This document shows, one piece after another, positions 23,931-34,435 of a DNA stretch of 64,000 nucleotides. The notes under the pieces were generated by a model that saw only the letters and a list, made by a program, of their open reading frames with translations, made no database searches and was not told where the DNA came from. The DNA comes from Polychytrium aggregatum (Eukaryota > Chytridiomycota > Chytridiomycetes > Polychytriales): positions 1-64,000 of the forward strand of contig NW_026516323.1 of the NCBI RefSeq assembly GCF_025602895.1, in the 5' to 3' direction. Within the stretch, counting starts at the first letter, position 1. Each line of letters begins with the position of its first letter. The translations under genes and the position numbers were made by a program.

Positions 23931-24395
23931 GGTGTGGGCGTCTCGAGCGTCTGCGAGTGCAAGTGCGATGCAGGCGTGCAGGGCGGCATCGAGCGAGGGC
24001 TGGGATATGGAATATATGGGGATTGGACCTGAGATCTTGCCACCATGGGATGCGAGAAAAAGTGATATCAAGGTGGGATTGCAGAGAGATTTCTGGCCAC
24101 GTTGCCAGAGACGACATCCATGAACCTGATGGCGCGATCAGGGGACAAGGTGAGCGGGTGTTGGGCATTGCACCGACCATCCACCACGACTGCAGCACAT
24201 TGGTGCCCACGACGGCGCTCCGATGTGCGTGGAGGAGCATGGCGGTGCAGGGATTGGTGCGGTGTGTCTGAAGGTATGCGTGTTGTTCATCATTATCATC
24301 AACAACATCCAGTCGCATTCGCAAAACCGGCAGACGACACTGGCGAGTCAAATGTGGAGAAGAAAGGTGTGGGAAGGGGCAAAGATACAGCGCAA
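23931..24395. other. intergenic between PEP synthase-like 3' end and chromate transporter promoter
   Basis: About 465 bases without a coding signal. Both neighbours are on the minus strand, so it holds the 3' UTR of one and the promoter of the other, with a minus-strand TATATT near 24015. Confidence 0.45.
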
Positions 24396-27300
24396 TCATG
24401 CAGCGGAGGGCTCGTCGCCGTCATCCAGGATCGTGACAATGCCCTGGTTGCCGTCAACCCGGACCCGGACCGAGTCCTTGAGCTTGTCATTCTTGAGCAG
24501 GCCGAGGATGCCGGCGACACAGGGAATGCCGTATTCGCGGGCGACCAGTGCTCCGTGCTGGAGGACGCCGCCGACCTCGAGCACCACGGCAGCGGCGTTG
24601 ATGAACAGGGGTGTCCAGCCTACGATCAGAAACGATGTTGTCAGAACCAAGCATATACCCGACACTCGCCCCCCCCTCCCCGACACCAGACACGGAAGGC
24701 TGGAGCCAAACCTGGGTTGGTGCATCGAGCCACCAGAATCTCGCCTGGCAGCAGAGGCTTCTCGTCGGGCGACTCAAGGATCTTGATTCGGCCCTCGACC
24801 ACGCCGGCACTCATCGGATAGCCCACCAGGCAGTTCTCGCCGAGATCGGTGCGCTGGAGAGGGATCTCGCGGTAGATGGTGCCGTAGGAGTCCATCACCC
24901 TCGGAAGTTCGTTGCCCGAGAGCGCAGCCTTGGTCCATTGATTCCAGAGAGCAAGGCGTCGCTCCCGGACCTTGGCCAGATCGATCTCGCCGTCATGGGG
25001 CGACGACTGCAGCAGCCGGGACGATTCGCTTGGCGCGGCATGTATGCGACGCTCGATTTGCTGGACAACGCCGTCGAGATCGAGGATCTCAAAGTCAAAC
25101 ACCTGCTGGACTGACTCGATCTTGCCGTGCTCGACCAGGAGCTTGCCGACCGCCAAAGCCTCCTGGCGAACACGAGCCACGGCCTTGACGATGTTGAACT
25201 TGTGGGTCTCGCGCAGACCACCAAGCTCCACAATGCGGGTGTAGATGCGGTCGAAGCGGGCCACGTTCCCATTGTGTTTCTTGAGCTCGGCAGCAAAGTA
25301 CTCGTATGCCTCCTGACGCTCGGTTTGGCACTGGTTGAACTGCGCGATCGGGTCCTTGCGGGTCGAGTTCATTTGCTGGAACAGCTGGTTGATCAGGGTG
25401 TGTGAGGATTCGCGGTAACTGTGAACGAGAGCGGCCGGGACCAAGAGACAGAGGAGTCAGTGCTGATGTCCAACAAGAGCGAAGCAAAGGGTGTTGACGA
25501 CATGAATCGACGATCAAGTGAGCGAGGATCAACGTGGGGGATGGAGTCCCACAAACGGACACATGCGATGCTATGCCGAGATCGATCATTCAGCAATGAG
25601 GCCATGCCAACAGACGCGCGAATCTTACCGTGGAGTGGAGGCATCCAGCTCCGTGTCGCCGCGATGGCCATAGGTATCCATGAAGGTCTTCCACTTCTGG
25701 GCAAACTTGGGACCGAGGGCATCTGATCGGCCGGCGAGCGCCTCCTCGAGTTCTGCGGGCTGCATAGACTTGACACGGTCGCCCTCGGCCGCCAGATCGT
25801 GTGCTAGCTGTGCGAGCGACAATCCCATTTCGATGGTGACGTTGCCGGGCAAGCTGCGATCGATTCGCTCGAGATAGGCCTCTGCCATCTCTTTAGTTTG
25901 CTCATCCTCAAGCACGGGCTTCAGGATGGCTCTGAGATCCACCAGGGACTTGCGCCAGATGATCATGGTTGGACCCGAGCTTTGGAGGATCGTGGTGAAG
26001 CCATCGTGCATGATCTGGACGGTCCAGTCGAAGAGAGAGTCTCCGGGCTTGCGTGGCTCGGCCAGTCGATCGCTCAGCTGGGTGCTGATAGTCGTGCTGA
26101 TCTCGTGTCTTCGGATGCGTGGAAAGTTGTAGGACCGAACCAGACTGTACATGACTGAGAGCAGTGGCGCATGCAACACGACTCTCAAAGCAATCCACAG
26201 CTTTGACAAGAGCGTCAGGGGCTCCAAAGCAAGGGCATTTGCATCGAGCGACTGGAAAACCTTGGCGGAAAGCGGGTCGATGATGGCTATGTCGCGGCTC
26301 ATGTTTGGGTTGAGGTAACTGTGAACCAAGGAGACATCACCGTAGATACGTCCCGTTTTCGCGTCAAAGATCAATGGAAACGAGTGGAACGGTTGTGTCC
26401 TGGACTCGAGCTGGCCGAGCTTGGCTTTGAGGCAGTTGAAGGCCATCTCAAGCACATTCGTTCCAAAGACGGACATGGGCAGAGGCAGACCCTGAACAGC
26501 CAGAGTGATATCTGTAGTCGATGATTGCAGTGACGATGAGAAAACAACTCATCATCACCCGCTCACGCACAGGAGTAGGCCGCAGTTCTATCGATAGCGG
26601 ACAACACCTACCCCAGAGGAAATGCTGTTTAGGGTTGTTCAAGGATGTGATCATGGGGGAGAGGTCCAACGAGGTCGTCACCGGTCTCGCTTGCAGGATA
26701 TACAAGTTATCAGCTTCGATTCCATACTCGATATCCATAGGCCGGCCGTAGAGGCTCTCGATACGCTGGACCTGGGATGCAATCTCAACGACCTGCAGAT
26801 GATCGGAACAGAGAGTCAGCGTCGCAGTGGATGCACGACCGTCGAGCACACAGCGCAAGCTTGTGACCGTCTTGACCCCAGACACAGCGGGGCACACAGC
26901 CACATGATGATTCTACGATAGGATGACAGCGCCGCTGGGCCACAAGCACCATGCCCAATGCAGCACGACCAAGTCTCGGTCATCCTTTGGCAGACTCACG
27001 ACACTCCACCTCGACCACTGCACATCAACGCACGTGGTGATCGGAGAGCGAGAAGGTTTGGGCAGCTTCGGCATCAACAGCGGACTCGGCGGTTCCGCCG
27101 CCCTGCAGTAGCTTGATGACAACGTTCTTGGCGCCGAGAGTTTTCTTGATGATGCGCTTGGTTGATTTGTCGACCACAAACTCGTCTGGGCTGGCCAATC
27201 CTGCGACCACAGTCTCACCCAGACCAAAGTTTGAGTTGATAAAGACCTCGTTGTGCGAGTTGGTCAAGGGGTTGACACTGAAGGCCACGCCGGCGACGGC

Positions 27301-28547
27301 ACTGTCGACCTGTTGCTGAACCACGATGGCGATTGAGGGCGAGAGTGCCGAGAAGCCATGTGCCAGTTTGTAAAGCACGACACGAACATCAAGACAGGAA
27401 ACAAAGGCCTGGAGGATGGCGCTCTCGAGGTTCTCTCGGTTGACTCCCAGAACAGTCTCGTATCCACCGGCAAAGGAGGCGCCTGCAAGACCAGCACAGA
27501 TTCGCGAGTTAGCGTATACTGCAACGAAGGCGCAAGTAGTGTTGCTCGGCGGACGAGATGATCGACGGGTGGTGCAGCAGTATGATGATGACTGCAAGCG
27601 ATATGATGATGACTACAAGTGATATTATGGTGACTGTAAGTGATATGTGGTGACTATCGGACATACCTCCCAGGTCTTCGTCCGGCGAGCTTGAACGGAC
27701 AGCGACGAGGGTGAGACTCAGCCGAGACCAGGTCTGATCGGTGACGGTCTTCATCTCGGGTGAGAAGGTGAGATGGGCGGCAGCATAGGCTTTGAGAGCA
27801 TCGGTGGCCGCTCTCATGCCCCCGTCGGACTCGGAGTGGGACTGCGAGAGCTCGGCGGCACTGTGGCTCGAGAGTCTTTCCTGAAAGTCGGACCATTCGC
27901 TCGTTCGCCGGAGCTGGTCGATCCAGGGCTTGAAAAAGCTTGTGGTCAGAACAAAGCCAGGAGGTACACGGATACCCCTGAACCAAGAAAGCGAAAGGCG
28001 GTCAGGCTCGGCAGAGCATGTTACAACCCGCCCGGACGGTGATTGGGATGAGCGACGACGCCACCAGATGGATTTGATACTGCGCTTGCCAGCGGAGATA
28101 CTGACGAGTTGGCCATGTAGACGAGCGAGAAGCCTTTGCCGCCAACCAGCGGAATCGGCGGGGTCTTTGCGTTGCTTGGATCGGCATTTGGAAACTCAAA
28201 TACGGGCCCTGCAAACGCACATAGGCAATAGCGAGAGCCGAGGCGGATGGGAATGGGTGTTACGGCGGGACCATGACGGGCAACGGGGATGCTCATGGAG
28301 ATGCTTGCGGTGGTGCTCATGGAGGTGCTCGTGGGGAGCACTGGCGAACAAGTTATGCACCAGCAAGGAGGCTTGCTGATTCCGCAACGTGCAATGAACA
28401 GAGGCGCGCCGAACGCATACTGGGATCATCGGGAGAGAGAAAACGCGGAGTGGTGGAGCCGCGGGCGGCTTGATCCAGGGCCTCACGGCCAGCAGCGATC
28501 TCGCGGAGACGAGAAGCGATCGCTTTTGGGGACCAAACGGGCAACAT
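24396..28547 (-). CDS. phosphoenolpyruvate synthase-like / rifampicin-phosphotransferase-like protein
   Basis: Eight exons (28547-28421, 28208-28106, 27977-27667, 27482-27034, 26792-26612, 26511-25629, 25418-24712, 24619-24396) join in phase to about 994 residues. The ATP-grasp nucleotide-binding domain opens LVGGKGFSLVYM, then RVPPGFVLT, then DLGGASFAGGYETVL and VAGVAFSVNPLT, and ends with DIEYGIEADNLYILQARPVT. A long helical middle region follows. The C-terminal PEP-utilising mobile domain has TNPGWTPLF and the phosphohistidine motif GGVLQHGALVAREYGIP, with His942 as the carrier. Such enzymes move a phosphate from ATP via histidine to pyruvate (PEP synthase, PPDK) or to another substrate. 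The helical insert between the two domains is the plan of the rifampicin phosphotransferase/PEP synthase group rather than plant-type PPDK. The substrate cannot be told. The first exon and its donor (GTATGC) and the second donor (GTCAGT) are the least certain. Confidence 0.85.
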
Positions 28548-28984
28548 TGAGGATAGAGGATTGTAGCTAAGGAATGAAGGCTGGAAGATGCAGACGAACA
28601 GGAAGCGAAGGGAGCGGGGGAGAAAAGACAAGGGCGGTCCGATGATGTGTCATGACTGGATCGAGTGCGTCATGGGTGGCTGGACTGGATCGAGTGCGTC
28701 ATGGCTGGCTGGATTGGATCGAGTGCTCCATGGGTGGCTGGATTGGTGGCAAAGCACAAGTCCAAAGCACGAGTCCAAAGCACGAGTCCAAAGCACGAGC
28801 CCAAAGCAGAACGCCGAGCGCGACTGCTTCGCTTTGCACGCCCGGCCCGAATAAATACCCTCGTCGCCGCCATGTCCCAGCAACACCATCAGCATCAGCA
28901 ACACCAGCAACACCAGCAGCAACACCAGCAGCAACACCAGCAACAGCAACAGCTCTTCCAATCCCCCTGAATCCTCAGCCAGCC
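28548..28984. other. divergent promoter region with tandem repeats
   Basis: This segment lies between two divergent genes (PEP synthase-like, -; H1-vWA, +). It holds about three copies of a ~29-base unit (ggctggattggatcgagtg core) at 28652-28745, then four copies of a 13-base unit (aaagcacgagtcc) at about 28749-28805, then a possible TATA-like aataaatacc at 28850. Confidence 0.7.
28872..28970 (+). other. upstream open frame of Gln/His codons in the leader of the H1-vWA gene
   Basis: An ATG at 28872 opens a 32-codon frame made almost wholly of CAG/CAA/CAC units (Gln and His) and stops at 28968-28970, 14 bases before the main ATG and in a different frame. If the transcript starts upstream it would act as a uORF; it may equally be just a CAG microsatellite. 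Confidence 0.5.
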
Positions 28985-30696
28985 ATGTCCAACTCGTACA
29001 CCCAGCTCATTGTCAAGGCCATCCGCAAAGGTTCGCATCCCTGCTCGCAACAACTCACATTCCCCTTCTGCTGCACCGAGTGTCCACGACTCACCCCCTG
29101 CTCTTGCTTCCCTCGCTTGCAGCCTCCGACATCTATCCCAGAACCTCCCTCCATCACTATCTCCGCATCCGCGCCATCTTCAAGGACCTGCGCACCGAAG
29201 CCTCCCGTGAGTGTCCCCTGCCTTCTGCCGTCCTCGGCCAGGTCTTTTGCACCGCAACAGCCTTGCTCACTCCTGCATCGGTCTTGTCCTTGAAACCCTT
29301 CTCTCCGGAACAGTCTCTCTCTCCGCTGGCTGGTCGCGCATCTTCCACAGCCGCATCCTCGCTCTTGTCTCCGATGGCACCCTGCGCCGCGATGGCATGT
29401 TCTTTGGTCTTTCGCCGGCCACGCTCAACAAGCTGAAGAAGCAGGCAAAGGCATCAGTCGCTCCCTCTTCCCCTGCCAAGGCCGCCACTCCCACCACCAA
29501 GGCGAAGGTCGTCAAGAAGACCACGAAGGCTGCCGCCAAAGTCGCCAAGAAGGCCGCCGCCGCCAAAGTCGCCAAGAAGACCACCCGCGCTTCCTCTGGC
29601 TATGGCCGAGCCAAATCCGCTGCCGGCGGTCGACGTGCTGCTCCGGCCTTTGGCAGGGCGACTCCAGCCACCCTTGCAACCAGCCGAACCGATAGCTTCC
29701 TCGACATGGACATGGACACCAGCGTTGAGAAGCTGCTTGACCGGGACTTTTCTGGCAGCGACAAGCCCGACATTGCTTTCAGGTAAGGCAGCAGCCCGCA
29801 CTCCTCAGTCTAGCATCCCTGCAACGTCACTCCCCAGCCCACCATCTTGCGACAGCCTCGACTCATCGTGCTTTCCCGTCTTGCCTCTCCTCAAACTTTC
29901 GTCGCTCGCTCCACAGCTTCGACACCACTGGTAGCATGTACGGCTGCATTGCCAAGGTCCGCGAGACCATCAAGGACACCGCCAACCGCCTGATCGCCGC
30001 CGTCCCCAACATCCGCATCGCCGTCATTGCCCACGGCGACTACTGCGACGAGCGCAGCTCCTATGTCACCAGCATCCTGGACTTTACCGACGACCGCGAT
30101 GCCATCGTCAAGTTTGTCGAGGATGTCAAGCCCACCGGCGGCGGCGACTTTGAAGAGTGCTACGAGCTCGTTCTGCGCGAAGCCCGCACCAAGCTCAGCT
30201 GGCGTGCCCCCGGCGAGTCGGCCCGCTCGCTGGTCATGATCGGCGACGCCATTCCACATCCCCTGGGCCGCGGCAACCCGCACAACATTGACTGGAAGGT
30301 CGAGGCCAAGGAGTGCGCAAAGGAAGGCATCCGCTGCTACGCCGTCCAGTGCCAGAACAACGCCGCCTCCACAAAGTTCTTCAAGGGGCTTGCTTTCCTC
30401 ACCAAGGGCGTGCGGCTGTCGCTGACCCAGTTCGAGGTAATTATCGCTTGCAGTAGTTGCCCTTGCCGAGGCGGGTTTTACAAACTCTCAAAAAGCCGAT
30501 AGCTGACTCTTTCTGCCTCTCGCATCCTCCCTCGCTCCCATCATCACAGAGCATGCCGGACACCCTGATTGCGATCTGCATGCGCGAGGGCCCGATGCCC
30601 CTTGCCCAGCTCGAAAAGTTCCGCGACGAGCTCATTGGCAGCGGACGGATCACCCAGAGTCTGCACAACATGTTTGCTGTGCTGACAGCCGTCTAA
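28985..30696 (+). CDS. linker-histone-like domain fused to von Willebrand factor A domain
   Basis: Five exons (28985-29030, 29123-29206, 29314-29782, 29917-30436, 30550-30696) give 421 residues. Residues 1-~80 match the winged-helix H15 domain of histone H1 in plan: SYTQLIVKAIRKASD, then SRILALVSDGTLRRDGMFFGLS. A Lys/Ala-rich tail (KAKVVKKTTKAAAKVAKK and repeats) follows, as in H1. A vWA domain begins with the MIDAS motif DTTGSM (D202) and continues IAVIAHGDYCD, PTGGGDFEECYELVL and ARSLVMIGDAIPH, so it should bind a metal ion and a protein ligand. Together the parts suggest a chromatin- or DNA-bound adaptor, which is an inference. A second vWA protein lies at 40.4 kb, without the histone-like part. 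The vWA half is certain; the H15 call is good but rests on pattern only. Confidence 0.8.
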
Positions 30697-31149
30697 GGCT
30701 CTGTCGATCCACTCTGACCCCGGCGGTTTTGGACCATCGAAGCCGTCCCTCCTCTCTTGCACCTTCTCTTGACATTGTCTCTCCTTCAACTCTCACCTTT
30801 CCATCCCTTGGCACTTGTCAAAAACATGTCTATATCTGTATCATTATCGAAATACAAGTCGTTTTACAAATCACATGCGAAATGAGCACATCGATTTCTC
30901 CCCCCCCCACCGGACACAGGCGTATGAGTACTCGTGATCGGACGATATTGGATCCAGGCGGGAGTTTTGGCCCTGGCCGAGCCAATCGGGCTTGGCTTGG
31001 CTTGGCATCGATCTTCTGCTGCGATTCAATCATGTGTTCGAAAGCCCCGTGCTCTCAGAGGCCCCTCAGCCAGGACCATTCCCACCTCCTCTCCTTTCGC
31101 CTTTCGACGCATCGAAGCGACTGTCCTCCGCCTCTGTCTCGCCTTGGCC
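30697..31149. other. intergenic, no gene recognised
   Basis: About 450 bases between two plus-strand genes. The polypyrimidine tract before 31150 fits a leader; nothing else stands out. Confidence 0.4.
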
Positions 31150-33679
31150 ATGAAACAAAACTACGAGCACATCATTGAGACGCCGCAGCAGTCTCTGGCA
31201 TCGATCGGAGCATCGACTGGCGTATCAACCAACGCGCTCGTCTCATCGCGGTCGCTGTTAGCATCGGCACCGCCGCGACCTCCTGCTGTCGAGTTCATCG
31301 AGAAGAAGCGGCGGTGCCACGATGTCTTCTTCCTGCTCCTCTACCTGGTCTTTTGGATCGGGCTCGTGTGGCTCACGACCATCAGCATCCGAAACGGGAA
31401 TCCGGCGCAGCTGCTGTAAGGACCAAGCAGTGAGTCGAGGAGCACGACGCACTGTATCTGGCTTCGAGGACACTAGTTTCCATTGCTGTATCGTCCGCGG
31501 CTCGTTTGTGAGAGGAGGTTGACGCATGAAGCGATGCGGCTGCGGGCATCAAATCAGACCCGACGCGGACAATTGCTGTGGTTCCTGGACGAATCGTCGA
31601 CGAACCACTGGTTGATAGGGCTCGCAATCCATTCACATCCACCCCCCACAGCATTCCCACGGACTACCTCGGCCAGAGCTGCGGCGTCAACAACACTGCT
31701 CAAAACGCCAGCAAGGCCGATTTCACACACTATCCGTATGCGTACTTTCTCGATCCGCTCGATATCCTCAACTTCCCACAGATCTGCGTCAAGACCTGCC
31801 CGGACCAGGACGTGCTCGCCAACCTGTCGAATGCCATCTGCGTCTACGGATACCCTCGGCCAACGACACAAAACGAGCTCTCCTTTGCAATCCAGCAGCG
31901 CTTGTGCGCGCCGTATATCTATGCAGGCGAGCCTCTGCTTGGGCGATGCGTCCCGAGCCAGCCCATCCCCAGCCAGGTGCTGCAGAGCGCCAGCCAAAAC
32001 ATCACCGTGGGCAGCACAGTCGTCGACTTTGACGTCGGCAAGCTCCTGGCCCAGGGCAAAACCCTGCTGGCGCAGGTCATGGCGGACGTGTCGCAGACCT
32101 GGTCCTGGCTGGTCGGCGGCGTCTTTATCGCCGTGCTGGTGTCGGGGCTCTGGCTCGTGGGCATGCGTTGGTTTGCGGGCCCGTTCGTGTGGCTCTCGGT
32201 CGTGATCAGCAACCTGGCCGTCGCCTCGGGTGCCGTTGTGCTGGCCGTTTCCGTCAAGATGAAGAACGATGATGCCGTCGCAGAGGATCCCACGCTCTCG
32301 GGGCTCGATCCCAGTCTCCGAGGCCTCCTCGCAGCCACAATCGTTGTGGCCATCATTGCCCTTATCCTCATGGCCATTTCGCTGGCCCTGCGCAAAGAGA
32401 TATCCTTGGCGATCGAAGTCATCAAGGAGGCGGCGCTGGCAATCCAGCGAATGCCGTCGCTTGGTAAGGCGGTGCGTGCAGCGTTGGTGCACTACCATCG
32501 GTGGCTTGGATGCACCAGGGAACGGGAGCAGCGCATCCGAGCTCTCGCTCTAACTGCACACTATATCTCCATCTCCATCTCCATCTCCATCTCCATCTCC
32601 ATCTCCATCTCCATCTCCATCTCCATCTCCATCTCCATCTCCATCTCCATCTCCATCTCCATCTCCATCTCCATCTCCATCTCCATCTCCATCTCCATCT
32701 CCATCTCCATCTCCATCTCCATCCTCAACACTCAGTCGTGTTCCCGTTCATGACCTGGGCTATTGGGATAGCGCTGATTGCACACTGCCTCATCGTGTTT
32801 GCGTATCTGGCCTCGCTCGGCAGCACCTTCAAGATCACCGACTTTGGCCTCAGCCTCCAGAACCCAAGTCTCCCGTTTTACCTCGAGATCTACCACTTTT
32901 TCGGCTTCCTCTGGAACTGGGCCTTTCTCAGCGGCTTCCACATGGTCTCGCTGGCGGGTGCCTTTGGCGAGTACTACTGGGCCCGAAACAAGTCTAACCT
33001 CCGGTACCCGCTCGCTGCCTCCGTCGGGCGAGCGCTGCGGTACCACCTGGGCAGCATCGCAATCGGATCACTGCAGATTGCCGTGATCCAGGTCCTCAGC
33101 TTGATCATGTTCTTTCTCCACAAACGAGCGACCGAGTCGCGATTCCCGGTAACCAACTTTTGCATGGCGTGCCTCGACTCGTTCCTCAAGACGATCCGGC
33201 GCATCCTGCAGTACATCGACAAGAAGGTGTACATCCACATTGCCACGAAGGGCAAATCGTTCTGCCGGTCGACCGACTCGGTTCTGGGGCTGCTCGTGCG
33301 CAACGCCAGCCACACTGTCCCCGTCGGCTTCGTGACAGAGTTCATGCTGCTGCTCGGGGCCATCAACGTCACGTTCATCAGCGGGCTGATTGCCTGGGGA
33401 CTGCTCTCGTGGCAGGCCGACAATGTCCATGTGGTCAGCATCTTGACGCCGACGGTGCTGATCGGACTGGAGGCCCTGATGATATCGTATCTGTTCCTGT
33501 CGGTCTATCACATGGGCATCGACACGCTGTTCCTTTGCTTTCTGGAGGACTTTGAGGTCAACGACGGGTCCGAGGCACGGCCGTATTCCATGTCGAAACG
33601 CCTGATGCGCATTGGCCACGTCGTCCAGAGGCCGAGCAAGGAGGAGGAGGCGGCGTGCAGATCGCAGAGCCGGCTCTAG
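31150..33679 (+). CDS. SLC44/CTL choline-transporter-like membrane protein
   Basis: Three exons (31150-31415, 31652-32463, 32736-33679) give 673 residues. CTL proteins (yeast Pns1, animal SLC44) are multi-pass plasma-membrane proteins linked to choline or ethanolamine transport. A cytosolic N-terminus precedes the first helix (DVFFLLLYLVFWIGLVWL). A large Cys-containing external loop (CGVNN, ICVKTCPDQD, AICVYG, RLCAPYIY) follows, then a series of helices. The C-terminal half carries the family signature region, with HMVSLAGAFGEYYWA, LRYHLGSIAIGSLQI and KKVYIHIATKGKSFCRS. The last helices are followed by FEVNDGSEARPYSMSKRL, matching the end of the family. The second intron contains a long hexanucleotide repeat. 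Substrate specificity is not predictable from sequence. Confidence 0.88.
32565..32720. repeat. 26 perfect copies of ATCTCC inside an intron
   Basis: A 156-base uninterrupted hexanucleotide array lies within the second intron (32464-32735) of the SLC44 gene. The donor GTAAGG is just before exon end 32463 and the acceptor CAG is at 32733-32735. The array is open in two frames, reading Ile-Ser or His-Leu, and so mimics coding sequence. Confidence 0.92.
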
Positions 33680-34435
33680 CGAGCAGCATGCGGCTGGATG
33701 GCTTGCCGTCTGGGATCGATCATGAACATGGTCTGTTGCGTCACTTGGTATGCTACTTGGTGCGTCACTTGGTATGCTACTTGGTGCGTCACTTGGTATG
33801 CTACTTGGTGCATCACTGGGCGTATCCTTTGGTTTGTCGCCCAGAGTATCACTTGCGCTGTTCACAGCGGCACCCATGGGATCGGCTCGGGGTGCTGTGG
33901 CGGTGCAGTCTTGGCGCTCCGCCCAAGTGCGCCAATCGGGCACGCCGCACATGATTGGCGGAAGCCTCCATGGATCTGTGGCGGTGTGTTTGGCTTTGGT
34001 CGTTTGGCTTTGGTCTTGTTGTTGGCTTTGGTCTTGCTGTTGGCTTTGGTCTTGGTCGTTTGTCATTCCTCCTATCGATTCGCTCTTGTTGTGTCTTGGC
34101 TCGCTTTCGGTAGGTTGCCTGGGTGGGGCGGCTGCTCCGGTTGCGGATCCTGCATCTGCCGGCGCCAAGACCCTGCCATGGCTCCGTTTGCGGATGCACC
34201 AAGTGTTATCCGCCGTTGATCAAAGTATCGCCATTGATATCCGTCGCTGACGAAGCATCATCCACCGCCGCACAAGGGTGCAGCCCGCAGTCCCCCGAAT
34301 CGCATTTGAAGCCGTCGATCCCCCTCTCGGCTGCACTTCTCCTGCCACATCCTGCCCTCCAACTCGCCCTCCAACTCTCCCTCGATCTATCTGCCTCATA
34401 CGCCGCCTGTCAAACCACCCTCTGCCGCTTCACAG
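33680..34435. other. intergenic region with two tandem-repeat blocks
   Basis: No gene seen. A 24-base unit (gcgtcacttggtatgctacttggt) occurs about three times, with partial copies, at 33738-33815. A degenerate unit based on ttggctttggtc occurs four to five times at 33990-34055. The rest is the promoter and leader of the chitosanase gene. Confidence 0.7.

Noticed and set aside
32501-32735. His-Leu or Ile-Ser repeat protein
   Set aside because: It is an intronic ATCTCC microsatellite; the flanking exons join in phase without it.
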